This document shows, one piece after another, positions 39,871 through 52,440 of a stretch of DNA of 64,000 nt. Both the position numbers and the translations under genes were made by a program. The stretch is from assembly GCA_034769895.1 (NCBI GenBank), contig CM068367.1, positions 1,311,829,046 through 1,311,893,045 on the forward strand. Direction: 5' to 3'. The DNA comes from Magicicada septendecula (lineage: Eukaryota; Arthropoda; Insecta; Hemiptera; Cicadidae). The notes below the pieces were generated by a model. That model did no database searches, was not told the origin of the DNA, and saw nothing but the letters and a program-made list of their open reading frames with translations. Within the stretch, counting starts at the first letter, position 1; every line of letters starts with the position of its first letter.

Positions 39871-41566
39871 GAGATTCTTAATACCTTGTCTGTTCATTAT
39901 CTATTTCTTCTCTTCATTATAAGTCTTCCAAAGATTTAACCTGCAGATTTTTACAGCTAATATTTTGATAATGCCATAACAAAGATGATAATTCAGATGA
40001 TATTTAAATTTGAAAATTTAGTTTTCTCGTACTTTCTCTTCCCCCATGATCTAAAAGCATGATCTCAAGCATGCATAATATATTTTTATAATTTTTAATT
40101 TTCTAAAGCTTCATTCACGTACAATACCAATTTAAAGAAGAGTAGGGGATATCTTTTATGCCACTGTGAAGTTAGTGTATCCTTCTTCGGGTCCATTTTA
40201 TGTAACCAAAATTCAAGGGGATGACTGAAGAGACAGACTACATTAGCTTTGTCATAATTGACTCAGTACCGTATGTGGAAAAACTTTCTGCCAAACGTCC
40301 AGCACCCAAGGCACATGTTTTCCTTGCCATCTGTTAGTTATGTCACTGTGTATATGTACACTTTCATGTAAAATAAATGTATACCAAATCTTATCAATCA
40401 GTTTTTTTCTGGAAGCAAGAACTTGTTGAAGAAACTAGGGTCTAACCACTACTTCTAATACTCATACTTATCTCTCAATTATGTTATTACTTGCAGCTTG
40501 GAATCACATGTTCTAAGAAGCATATAGATACCTGTATATTATAATATACATACACAGATTCTAATGAGACGGGTTTTCAAGTTGTCTTTATATGTACGGT
40601 ACCAACTCTTGGAACTACAACCATTTGTATCTCCTTCTTTATATTCCTTGTCTAACATTGTCTCCTAACATTTTCATTATCTAATTTGATCACTATATCT
40701 TTCATATATATTAGTGAAAAAGTGAATTAGTGAACTGTTATATAGTAGTGCATTTTCATCAGTATTAACAAAATTAATAATGTTGAAATATTAAAACATA
40801 AAATATATTGGTACAAAATAAATATTACACATTACATTCCGCTGTTATCTCAAATCTTACTTCTAAAATATTTTGTTATAAACGAACCAAGGTTTAAAAT
40901 ATGATCTAGAAATTTATCTTTCCTTTTTTAATTGTCATTATTAACTGTGCTTTCAATACTTCCTTATTTGATCTCCTTTCATCCCACAATAGTCTTAGTT
41001 TCTGCTTGGTCTACACTAGCTTTCTCTTGTGCTTCCGAGTGCTCTGCATTTCTTCCACAGAGAAACATACTCTGTAACAATTATTTTTATAAGTACCTTT
41101 GTAGTTTTTACTTGTTTAACATTTGTACTAATATTTTATATAGCAGCAGTAAGTTAATAACAATAATAGTACTCTTGCATTAAAGTCACAGAAATTGAAT
41201 TTTAAAAATGGTTAATACCTACAAAAAAGCAGAATAAGAAACAGAAATTTTAAGAAGAGGAATGAGAATATTTTTTATAAACAGGCAGAATGGAAATAAA
41301 ATTAATTTATATAACAAATATCTACATATAAGTAATATTTAAGTTTGATAAGTCATACGCAGAGTAAACTGAGGAACCGGTAGGAGTAATGTAAAGCCAT
41401 AATTCATCAGATAGCCTGTATTCTTGAAAGGGCAAGAGATGAAAAAATCATATCTGCATGTTAATAGAATTTTCATATTTTAAAAGTTTGTTTCATTAAA
41501 ACTTGTGACAGCTGACACCAAGCAAAGTTCAGACTTAAACAAATATTTCCTTTTTTTTTTAAATAG
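39787..41566. other. Intron 5
   Basis: 1780 bp, AT-rich. A (CA)n microsatellite lies at 39838-39868. No element or gene recognised. Confidence 0.65.
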
Positions 41567-41688
41567 GTTTTGATGATGCAGCAGTTTATAATCAGGGTGA
41601 AGCCAAGAGGAAAGTCCTGCGTGGAGATGAGGAACAATTCAAGAGTCTGAAATACTCTCCAGATATTTGCATTGACTACATCCAGTCT
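41567..41688 (+). CDS. apolpp: Apolipophorin-like precursor, exon 6 of 8
   Basis: Acceptor polyT then AAATAG, donor GTAAGT. Peptide FDDAAVYNQGEAKRKVLRGD, then EEQFKSLKYSPDICIDYIQS with one cysteine. Followed by a 98-bp intron. Confidence 0.82.
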
Positions 41689-41786
41689 GTAAGTACATAT
41701 TACGTGGTACTTTCTTCTGTTTCATTTGATCAGTCATAGTATACATATTTTAAAATTAACACAACTTTTCTCTGTTAATGTAATAG

Positions 41787-41990
41787 GTTGGTGGAGCTGT
41801 ATTCAATTCAGACAACTTTTTGAGTGGAAAACCTGGATACCGCAAGAATTTCCTTAATGTCCTTTCAAGCAAGGTGGTGGAAGATGTGACTGCTGAAGAA
41901 CTACAGAAGGAGTGTACATGTGAATATAAAATGGGCCTTGCTACCGTTTCAAGGTGCAAGGTTGTCGGCACGAAAGAGAAAGAACAACTT
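41787..41990 (+). CDS. apolpp: Apolipophorin-like precursor, exon 7 of 8
   Basis: Acceptor TAATAG, donor GTAAGT, 68 whole codons. Peptide VGGAVFNSDNFLSGKPGYRK, then a helix VLSSKVVEDVTAEELQKECT and CEYKMGLATVSRCKVV with three cysteines. The small-intron, cysteine-bearing C-terminus supports a secreted disulphide-linked protein. Confidence 0.82.
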
Positions 41991-42791
41991 GTAAGTAACA
42001 CTTATCAACTTTAATAAAACCAGTCCAAGCTATATTGGCATATTTTAAAATGATAGTTGCATTTGTTTTAATTCTGATTTGTGAAGTTCAAATTTTAACA
42101 TAAAATTATAATCAAACAAAAAAGGCGTCTACCTAAAAATTATTGTTTTTGAGAAAGACAACCAGCAGACCATTTTGCACAAAAATGTCACTTCTTCATC
42201 ACTTTAACAACTAGGCTTTATTAAATTACTATAGGCTGAACTAAAGTCTCCTTTTTTCTATTGTTGTGACAGTTCATGTCTGGGAGGCAGTTATATACAA
42301 AATTAGCATAATATAGACACGATTTTAAGTAAAATTTTAACGACAGCCTTATCATTTCAAGTTAATTTTGTTAATTTTTCCGTTAACAGTTGAATTATAT
42401 ATAATTTTTAATTCTTCTAAAGAATTATTCAAAAAGGAACTATTACTTATAGAGGAAAAGGAAAAGGGAATTCAATAATAATATAATAAGGAACAAACAA
42501 TACAACTAAATGGGAATTATTTGGTAGATATTGCAGTTGGTTATGCAAGTTTTATGTGCATTCATAGGTCTCACAAACTCTAGGAAATTTTGAATGCTAG
42601 GGTTTTCTACTTCTGAAATTGAAATACTAACTATCAAATGTGTTTTTTCAGTCAACCTAAATGAATGAATCTTAATTTAACAAAACAACAGTTGCAGCTA
42701 GTTAATGTGGCCCTTCTTCTCTTCTTAATTCAAAAATTTGAAATAATCTGAACCATAAAATTTCAGCATGCCTTTGATGATTTCCATAACT
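41991..42791. other. Intron 7, part before the LINE tail
   Basis: AT-rich, no gene. The left TSD of the LINE is at 42792-42806. Confidence 0.6.
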
Positions 42792-42806
42792 TAATTTATT
42801 ATCGCC

Positions 42807-43469
42807 TGTGCCCTGTCCCTGCTCATTAATGATTATGAATTTGAAAAGGTTCAGGGTTTTCCATATCTCGGGTCATATGTGGACTCTGGAAATGACTCCT
42901 CTAGAGACATTGAAAAATGGATATTATCTGCTAATAGGTGTTACTACGGACTGGTGAAACATTTAAGTCAAAATTAATAAGTAAAGATACAAAAGCCACC
43001 CTATACAAGACCTTGATCATACCAGTCCTGATGTATGGCTCGGAATGCTGGGTACTAAAAAAACTAGATAAGCAGAAACTATCCGTTTTTGAGAGGAGGG
43101 TACTGAGGAGAATCTATGGCCCTGTGAAGGAAAACGACATTTGGAGGCGACTGCATAATCGAGAGTTGTACGAAAGGTTTAAAGGTCTTCCTATCGTGCA
43201 ACTCATACAAATTAACAGATTGCGTTGGGCTGGTCATGTGCAGAGAATGGCAGAGGATAGAATCCCAAAAAGAGTTATGAATTATTTGCCGATGGGAAGG
43301 AGAAGGAAAGGAAGACCGCGTACAAGATGGCTGGACCAGGTTGGTAAGGAGGCAGTAAGGCTGGGTGCAGCAAACTGGTAGACATTGGCCGGGAGTAGAG
43401 ACCAGTGGGGAAGATTTCTTTTGGAGGCCAGGGCCCGGACTGGGCTGTAGCGCCGAGGATGTATGTATG
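42807..43469 (+). mobile_element. 5'-truncated LINE, C-terminal RT tail
   Basis: 15-bp TSD TAATTTATTATCGCC at 42792-42806 and 43470-43484 (outside these bounds). The insert encodes the post-RT tail common in insect non-LTR elements: PYLGSYVDSG, then in a second frame YKTLIIPVLMYGSECWVL, FERRVLRRIYGPVKEN, LRWAGHVQRMAEDRIPKRV and RRRKGRPRTRWLDQV. A frameshift lies near 42955. The 3' end is a short GTAT repeat. The clade is probably RTE-like, but I cannot be sure. Confidence 0.85.
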
Positions 43470-43725
43470 TAATTTATTATCGCCAGACAATTCTCTTGCA
43501 CATGAATGATGACAACTAGTTCATATTAAATTCTTACATTTATTTAAATTATTAATACATTTTTGTTTAAATTATAAATTAACACTGTTTTATGAGACTT
43601 GTTCTAATTAGTGTAATGTACAGTAGTTTAAGCTTAATTTAAACGGTCTGTGAATTTATTGTCAAAGAAGCAAGCGTACACGTACTAATTCTGTATCCTT
43701 ATACTGCGTTCTTTATGTATTACAG

Positions 43726-43755
43726 AGACAAACTAAAGGCGGTGTAAAGGGATAA
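43726..43755 (+). CDS. apolpp: Apolipophorin-like precursor, exon 8 (terminal)
   Basis: Acceptor GTATTACAG, then RQTKGGVKG and TAA. Very short terminal exon; the phase is right, but because it is so short this is the least certain exon. Confidence 0.7.
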   Translation, partial: RQTKGGVKG

Positions 43756-44215
43756 ATAGGAACTTTAAACTATTATGAAGAAGAAGTCTGAGTACTTTTA
43801 TTTAAAAAAAAAAAAATCAGTTAAATGTATTTTGTCATTTTTTATTAAATGATTACACTGTATAATTATTTAAATAAATACAATTTTTTATTTATAATAA
43901 AAACAATTGTATATGTAAATTAGAAGTTTATCAAACTTTTTTATCAAACATTTTTTTGAGATTTTTAGCTAATGATTTATGTAACAAAATGTCAAAAAAT
44001 TATTTTTAAAAATGTAGTCTTAGTTTGATTTGTATGTGTTTGTATAGAAAAATGTATAGACTTTCATAAGAATAAATATGAATTTCTATGTTTCTGAGTT
44101 TTTGATTATCCCGAGTCACTAACGAACATTAATTAAGTATTAAGTATGTACTAATAACTATGTTGTAAGTACTGTTATTTATGTTGTTATATAAGACACA
44201 TGGAATAAAAAATAA
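43756..44215 (+). other. Probable 3' UTR of the apolipophorin-like gene
   Basis: AATAAA signals at 43873-43878 and 44204-44209. Which one is used cannot be told from sequence alone. Confidence 0.45.
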
Positions 44216-47200
44216 TTTAATAAATACTACTGAATTCTATGATTTTTTTCTGGTGAGAAGATATCGATCAAGGTTTCTAGAGATTTTATGCTAGAAACAT
44301 GCATGCTATTGAGCATTTATCATCAAACATACAGAAATTTAACATGGTAAATATTTTGAATATTACAACATTGTGTAGATTTAGGCGGTCATGAGAATAT
44401 AATCAAGTACAGACTATCGAACTTTATAAAATAAGCAAAATTTTCATGTGTTTATCCACAAAGAGTTTTCAATAAAACATTTAATAATAAAAACAGGGTG
44501 GATTCTTAGGAAGGCAATAAGAAAATTTCTCCAAAATTGAGATAAGTTTTCCACAACCCTAATAGCTTGAAAGAAAATTATTTTTGTAGTAAATGTAGCT
44601 TTATTTTTAAAAATTTCTGAAAACTATTTTATAGTAGTCAAAATTGTGTTTCAGATATTTGAAAAGAAAGAATTTGATGCCTGTTTGTAATACTTCCCCT
44701 AAAATTTTTTCCCCAAAATTCTTCTCTGGTTCTGCCGCTGAATCAAATTGAAATTTTCTTACTTCAAGAGTATTTTACGTATACATAGAATATTATATGC
44801 ATTAATCTATTACCACTACACATCTGGATAATAATTGTTCATTATTATGTGATGTGTAAAAATGAACAATACAAGCAATAAAGTCTTTTAAATGTTAATT
44901 CATGTGTTCAGGTAATTCATAAATATTGTAGCATGACAGAAAATCCAACTTATATAATTTAAAAAATAATAATGTATAGAATAAAAATAAAATGACTTCA
45001 AGGAAAATTACTGTAAAAATTAATCAAGGACCACAGTAAATTGAAATCATGGTTTCGAAGAAATAAAATGAATTAAAAACAACCATCCAATATATAATAA
45101 ATTTATAGGAAAATAGTGATAATCCAAAGTATAGAGTAATAATACCCAGGTAGATAGGAGCAGGTAAGGAAATACCCAGGATAAACAAACCTCTATAATA
45201 AAAGGACAACTTTTGGAAAAAACATATTATAAAAATAGAAAACCCCAAAAAAGATTAAATGTCCATAAGAAAAGTATAACACAATAAAATAAGAATAAAT
45301 ATAAAGTAGATGTAAGTAAAGTTTCTAGACATATGATTAACAGTGGACCAGTGCAATCTGTTTTATAATTACAAGCAAATCTTGATGATCCCTGTAAGTG
45401 AGATTCTTTATCTTACAAGATTAGATAAAATAAATCAAAATAAGATAAGAGAAGGCCATAAATAGTGAAGTGATCAAGGGTAAATCCCTAAACTAAAACA
45501 AAAACAGCAAAAGACTGCATAAAAATTAATTTTAATGAATAATTTAAATGAAAAAACAGATGTGTTTTGTTGATGTTAACAGTTCATTGAACTCAAGACT
45601 TGAATGTTTGAGATTGAGTCTATTTTTTTGTTATAGAATATATTTATTATGTTTTAATGATATCAATTAATAATAAACATTATTGTAATTAAATAAGGGC
45701 AATTTAGTTAAGATTGTATAAGAATTGTATGTCAGAGAGGGTATTAGCAAGCTGGAATAATAATAAACATTGTATTTGAACTAACATAAAATGTAGGCCA
45801 AATGGTAAATATCACCCACATTATAATTAGTAAATAAATTAATGAAATTAATTAAATTGATGAAAATTGTTTAATGTAAATCAATAACTGTAACAACACT
45901 TTGTGAAGGTATGAAGGAATGTATAAAATATTATTAGAAAAAATGCAAATGTTTTATTTAAAAATAACATTGGAATATAAGTAAAAGCCTAAATTGAAGA
46001 TACTATGTACATTAGCTAACCAAATCATAAAATTAATGAGAATTAAAGAAAACAAACCATGATAATTAAATCAATGATCTTATTCAATGATAATAAGAAT
46101 CTAACAGAAATTGTAAACCATTTAATGTGGCAGGAATTACAGTAGCTAAAGCCTACATCCAAATATACTGTAAATATGACTTTTTGAGTTAAAAAATACT
46201 ATAAAGTATATCATGTGTGGTATTAAATAACGCAAAATTAAATAAGGAAATTGATAATGTAATTAGTATTTAATAAGAATAAATAATAAGCAAAATGTAA
46301 TTAATCATATAATGTAAAAGTCAATTATTTAGTTCAACATATAATTGAGGCGGAAATGCCATCTGAGTAAAACAATGTCAATTTAATATTAAATCAGCCA
46401 GGACCTTTCGTATGGAGAAGAAAGAGAGTTAGTTGATTGTTAAACGTTGAGATGCACACATCGGAACGATCTCACATAAATTAATTCACTAAAAAAGATA
46501 GAAGAATAATTTTATATACGAACTAAACCTATAAAAAAAATAAAAAAGAAGGAATTTAAAGATATGAGTTGTCAACACTGAACTCCAATAAGATAAATAT
46601 AACTATTCTATTTACGAAGATTGAAAAGTGCAATTCAGATATTAGAACAATATAAACGTTAATTCGAATTTTTCTCGATACGAAATTTGCCTTTGTAAAA
46701 CCTTATAACTATTGGAACAAGAACACATTTGAACACTGATTGCCGAGACAAACAACTGATCACTAATCCAGGATAATTACACTTTTATGAAGAGAAATTA
46801 ATCACTACTGCTTGGATGAGGAACACATAAAGAAGCAACATTTATTTGGAGTAGAATCGACTGGGATTTTGGTGTAAGTTCGTAGCAAGACGGCGGCCAT
46901 TTTGATGACTATCCTCCGAGCATCAGCTGTGATGACATCAGACTATGCAGAGCAGTTGGTTTGAAAAATTTAAATATTACTAACATTTGTATATTAATTA
47001 TTATTTCTATTTTATAATTAAGAATTTTTTAGTGTAAGTGTTGTACTTTTCAGTTTGCCCTTTCTCTGACTATTTAAATAACAGCTAAAAGAACCTGTAA
47101 TTCAACATTAATAATTTATATAACGAAATCAATTGCCCTGAGATATGAGTTTGCGAGCTGACTTAGCCGATCGATTTCAAAGTCGATTAATTGCTATAAA

Positions 47201-48239
47201 TTTAATAAATACATTTTAATCTTATAATTTTGAGTTTTATTCCTTGGTAAAAAGATATATAGTAGAATTTCAGGTAATATATGAACCCTGGACTCCCAGA
47301 AAAGAAGAGAAGAACATTGCGAAGGAGCATAATCAATGAATAACTGAAAATCACTAATCGATTATTACATTTTATAATCTATTTAATGCTGGGAAACAAT
47401 TCCTTGTTATTTGAACATAATAAATCCAATAAATTAGTAATTAAAGAAATAAATATATAAAAATAAATAAATAAATATATAAAATAAATAAATATATAAA
47501 ATAAATAAATAAATAAATAAAATTTTTTTTTATTTTCAAACAAAGTTTTTTTTAATTATATTATAATTTTTGAAACCCCGAAAGGAAACAATTTATTTTA
47601 TTACAAAATTGGCATTTCCAACGTGTGGCTTAGTAAAACATCCATCAAAATTTTATTTCGTTACAAAATTGACGCCAACAACGTGTGGCATAAAAATAAA
47701 CGTATACAGAAATTTTGTTTTATTACAATATTAATTTTGTTTTATGTTGTTTATCCTCTTTCTTGTGTTAATAAAGCGTCAAAGCCTCATGTCCAAGTAA
47801 TTACCAGTAACTTAGTTTTTATGCTCTTTTGTAGGTCTGAGTATCTGTGTGCACATGCACATTGTGTCTAAAAACAAAAATTTTAGAACAATTTTGGTAT
47901 GTCGAACAAGATTTTAAAGTGAAATTTTGCGTACCAATAAAGCTACAGAAATACTTTTTACACATATCTTCAAGCAACTTGTTAATGTGAAGGCACATGG
48001 CATGATACCAGGATACTCCACAGTTCAGATATAAATATTATTACTGCACGTCCACATGTTGAAGTGACTGATGTATTTTTAGGCAGTTTACAAAATGCAT
48101 ACATCTGCAGTAGACAATTCTTTAAAATTTTTCTCAACACTTTGATTAATTATATTTATCTGTATAGTAATATCTTCAGATAAATACACTGTAAGTAGGT
48201 TTATTTTCATCTGACACACGTTTCAGAGAAATTATTCTA
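44216..48239. other. Intergenic AT-rich DNA
   Basis: About 4 kb without a convincing gene. (AAAT)n/(ATA)n low-complexity sequence at 47440-47525. A GC-richer spot near 46880-46960 (GACGGCGGCCATTTTGATGA) could be an old LTR or promoter fragment. Not identified. Confidence 0.5.
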
Positions 48240-48735
48240 TGAAATTAAACAAAGATCCTACAAAAAAATATCAAACACATAAATATTAAACATTCTGAAA
48301 AACAGTAACAAAATTATAAATTCTAAAGAATCATATAAATATAAAATGGACAATCCTACTGCACCAAAACTAAAATCACTAATAAAATTACACAAAATTG
48401 ATAAACCCATTAGGCCCTTAACAAACGCTAAAAAAGGAACAAATTATAAAATATCTAAATTGCTATCACAAATATTAAAACATAAAATAAAACTTCAACA
48501 CAAATATAATATAAGTACAGTATCAAACTCACGGAACAACTAAAAACCATACAAGTAAATAAAAATACAAAACTATATTCTTTAGACATTTCAAACATGT
48601 ACACAAATATTCCCATTGATGGTACCATAAATATTATAACAAATACACTGAAAACAAATAATGAAAATGACAAATACGTTGTAAGAGAAACATTCAATTA
48701 CAATTCAAACAAACCTCTGAAGATACAGAACAATT
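48240..48735 (+). pseudogene. PLE-D relic
   Basis: Fragments of a further Penelope-like RT: PKLKSLIKLHKIDKPIRPLT (48361-48420), KGTNYKISKLLSQILKHKI, then in another frame LYSLDISNMYTNIPIDGTIN (RT motif A). It stops at 48735, where PLE-B is inserted. Too different from PLE-B and PLE-C to be either. Confidence 0.75.
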
Positions 48736-48995
48736 ATAATTAAACTTTAAAGTTTTTACCTTAATCCGTCTATGTGACCGCTTAATTTTTCTTCTTTGTC
48801 TTCTTACGCGTTTCGGATTATGTTAATCCATCATCAGAGATTAAAAAATTCATCGGTTAAGACTTCGTTAAACATTAAAAGTTACACTAAAAGACATTGA
48901 AAAATATAGTCCACAAACACAGCGACGTACGCGGATGTGAGTGCGCACTCATTACTGGTTAGCGACGTACTGCACAGTTTATTGGAGTTTTCGTG
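48736..48995 (-). repeat. PLE-B left 3' pLTR with hammerhead-like motif
   Basis: On the minus strand at about 48800-48841: TCT, CTGATGA, stem II GGATTA/TAATCC with loop ACA, GAAA, self-complementary stem III ACGCGT, then A and AGA pairing with TCT. Confidence 0.7.
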
Positions 48996-51476
48996 TTATC
49001 TATTGTTGTGTTGGGGCGTGTATTCTATGGCTATGTTATCTATAATCTTATCGTATAGTGTATGTGATTTAAATGCCAATTGTTCGTTTAATATATTATT
49101 GGGATTATTTCTGAAGGCTCGGTAAATTTCGAACTCTTCTACCGCATCCATATATCGTCCCTTTCTGCAAATGTGTAAGGGTTTGCAATTTGCCTCAAAA
49201 TTTGTATAATTATGATTCAATGAGACGAGATGTTTAGCGTAGTTTGATTTATTTATATTTGAAATGCTCGTGGGTAAGTGTTCTTTATATCTTTCGAAAA
49301 AGCTCCTGCCAGTCTGACCAATGTAATGCATGTTGCAGTCATCACACATCATCTTGTATACACCCGTTCTTTTTTCAATTGATGTACATGTGGCATTATT
49401 TAGCATTTTACGGATATTGTTGGTTGTTCTAAATGTGATGTGGATGTTATGTTTTTTAAAAGTATTTCTAATGAGCATTGAAAAGTTGTTAGTATAATCA
49501 ACCGCCATATATATTGCTTTCGTTGTGACATGGTGAGAGTTGTTAGTTCTGCGTTTGTGTCTAAGCATCAAGTGTTCAACTAATGAACTGCGGTAACCGT
49601 TCATAATTGCAATGTGTTTAATTATATCTATTTCTTCTTTGTGGTTTGCGGGATCTAAAGGTACGCTGTATAGTCTGTGTATCATACTATTGAATGCGGC
49701 CATTTTTTGTGAGTGCGGGTGGAAAGAATCAGCATGTATAACACCATCAGTTGTGGTGGGTTTTCTGTATATTCTGTATTGAAATTTATTATTATGTTTC
49801 ATAAAGGTTAAGTCCAGAAAATTGATGGCTTTGTCTGACTCTATTTCAAGTGTGAATTGTATGTTTTTGGTGATGTTATTCATGTAATGTAACAACATGT
49901 TTGCCTGTCTCGTTGTCCCGTCAAAGATTACAAACGTGTCATCCACATATCTTTTATAAAATGAGATGTTACGTTGCCATTTATTGTGTGGTGATAGCAA
50001 ATATGTATTTTCAAGGTTGTTCAGGAAAATGTCAGCCAGCAAACCGGACAAGGGTGAACCCATTGCAAGACCCTCCTCTTGAATAAAAATTGTGTCATTG
50101 AATGTGAAATAATTCTGTTGTAATACTACGTCCAGTAACAGCAACAATTCTGTTATTTTTTGTAGATTTAACTTTCCTGTTCGTATTAAATTATTTCTTA
50201 GAATGTCTAAGGTTGTCTTTACTGGGACACTTGTATAGAGGTTGACTATGTCAAAGGAGATTAACTTATGTTGACTATTAATGCTGAAGTCTTTAGTTAG
50301 TTTTATTAGTTCAATGCTATTTTTTATAGAATGATTATTGTCTATAGTTATGTTACTTTTTATTAATTGGACCAATTTCTTAGATACTTTATAACCTGGG
50401 GCTGTTGTGTAATTAACAAGAGGTCTTATCGGTATATTTGGTTTATGGATCTTGGGTAAACCATTGAACATGGGTGCATGTGCGATTATGGGTTTTAACT
50501 GGTGGCGTGTAGTTTCGTCAAAAAGGTGTGTGCATTTATTAATCGTTTGGTTGATGTATTTTATATACTTCATTGTGGGATCCGAATCTGTGGCTCTTAT
50601 GTTGTTGTCATGAATAAATTCGTATACTTTTTGTTGGTACATGTCTATTGGTAGAATAACCATAGTGTTGCCCTTGTCAAATTTAGTGGCTATGGCCTTA
50701 TGTTCGTTTAGTTTATGTTTAATTTGTATAATAGTTTTCATTTCACTTATATATTTCTTTTTTAAATTGTTAGAAAATGGTTTACAGTTGTTATTATGTA
50801 TCCGTATATGTCTGTCTATTTTACTATTGATTGTAACTCTTAACTCGTTTTGTGTCTGTGAATCTGTTATACTTTTTATGGCTGCTTCAGTTGTAATTAA
50901 TTCTTTAGTTACGTGGTTCCTATTTAAATCTGGTAAATTGTATTTGAAACCTTTATTAAGTAAATTCATCTCCTGTGCGTCGAATTTAATATCAGTTAAA
51001 TTAGAGACTCAAGTATAAAATGTATGTTTACATCCAGCGAATTTATCGTGGTGTTGTCTTGTAGTTAACGTATTCAATTTCTTATCATGTTTGTGTACGA
51101 TCGGTAAGGTGAACTTCGTAACTTGCTGATTAATGTACTGTAATATGTTGGGCAAGAGTATTGGGTGTATCTCTTTTAATAATGTTAAATGTGCTTTATA
51201 TAACATTGAGTTTAATCTATTGTTTTTAATATATAATTGTTTGATCTCTTCTTTTATCCATGTTATCTCTGCTATATGTTTAACTTTTGTGGCAGCTTTC
51301 GTTGTGTTATTAATGCGTACTGTGCAGTATCGAGGTATAACATTCAATCTCAAACAGTTTTTGTTAAACTTGATGTGCAAGTTGGTCTTTGATAATTTAC
51401 TTTTAATGTTTATGAATTTGTATACCATTTTCGCTTGACAAGCTTCCAATTTTAAAGTCATTGTATTGGTATCCAC
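48996..51476 (-). pseudogene. PLE-B RT/GIY-YIG protein, one nonsense codon
   Basis: 827 codons in one frame, starting MDTNTMTLKLEACQ, with one TGA at 51009-51011 where the other copy has CGA. Domains: N-terminal region with EMNLLNKGFKYNL; RT motifs LPKIHKPNIPIRPL, SFDIVNLYTSVPV (A), GLAMGSPLSGLLADIF (B), FYKRYVDDTFVIF (C), INFLDLTF (D), YRKPTTTDG; nuclease GVYKMMCDDCNMHYIGQTGR, FFERYKEHL, EEFEIYRAFRNNPNNILNEQ. Ends at the left pLTR. The most complete PLE protein in the window. Confidence 0.9.
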
Positions 51477-51779
51477 GTCACAATTATTATAATTAAACTT
51501 TACAGTTTTTACCTTAATCCGTCTATGTGACCGCTTAATTTTTCTTCTTTGTCTTCTTACGCGTTTCGGATTGTGTTAATTCATCATCAGAGATTAAAAA
51601 ATTCGTCGGTTAAGACTTCGTTAAACATTAAAAGTTACACTAAAAGACATTGAAAAATATAGTCCACAAACACAGCGACGTACACGGATGTGAGTGCGCA
51701 CTGTTCTTTTTTCAATTGATGTACGTGTAGCATTATTTAGCATTTTACGGATATTGTTGGTTGTTCTAAATGTGATCAC
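51477..51779 (-). repeat. PLE-B left-arm 5' pLTR and ORF scrap
   Basis: pLTR at 51477-51703 with the hammerhead-like core at 51553-51594; 51704-51779 encodes a piece of the linker before the nuclease (TFRTTNNIRKMLNNATRTS), joined directly to the pLTR. Confidence 0.75.
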
Positions 51780-52153
51780 TTATGATCATATACAAAATGA
51801 TGTGTGATGACTGCAACATGCATTACATTGGTCAGACTGGCAGGAGCTTTTTCGAAAGATATAAAGAACAATTACCCTTGAGCATTTCAAATATAAATAA
51901 ATCAAACTACGCTAAACATCTCGTCTCATTGAATCATAATTATACAAATTTTGAGGCAAATTGCAAACCCTTATACATTTGCAGAAAGGGACGATATATG
52001 GATGCGGTAGAAGAGTTCGAAATTTACCGAACCTTCAGAAATAATCCCAATAATATATTAAATGAACAAGTGGCATTTAAATCGCATACACTATACGATA
52101 AGATTATAGATAACATAGCCATAGAATACACGCCCCAACACAACAATAGATAA
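51780..52153 (+). pseudogene. PLE-B GIY-YIG nuclease scrap at the centre
   Basis: Encodes YKMMCDDCNMHYIGQTGR through NNILNEQVAFKSHTLY, the C-terminal nuclease only. It begins where the minus-strand scrap ends, after TGATCACTTATGATCATA-type inverted text at the junction. Confidence 0.85.
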
Positions 52154-52440
52154 CACGAAAACTCCAATAAACTGTGCAGTACGTCGCTAACCAGTATTGA
52201 GTGCGCACTCACATCCGCGTACGTCGCTGTGTTTGTGGACTATATTTTTCAATGTCTTTTAGTGTAACTTTTAATGTTTAACGAAGTCTTAACCGACGAA
52301 TTTTTTAATCTCTGATGATGAATTAACACAATCCGAAACGCGTAAGAAGACAAAGAAGAAAAATTAAGCGGTCACATAGATGGATTAAGGTAAAAACTGT
52401 AAAGTTTAATTATAATAATTGTGACGTTGATACCAATACA
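52154..52440 (+). repeat. PLE-B right-arm 5' pLTR with hammerhead-like motif
   Basis: CTGATGA at 52312-52318, GAAA at 52335-52338, stem III ACGCGT, stem I TCT/AGA. Stem II is GAATT/AATCC here, with a mismatch, so this copy may be weaker than the one at 55066. Confidence 0.65.

Noticed and set aside
43079..43501. Minus-strand frames opposite the LINE tail
   Set aside because: Antisense shadows of the RT tail frame.
49244..51438. Plus-strand frames opposite PLE-B, and the mirror set on the minus strand at 52464-54001
   Set aside because: Antisense shadows of the RT gene; hydrophobic and cysteine-rich composition arises from the complement.
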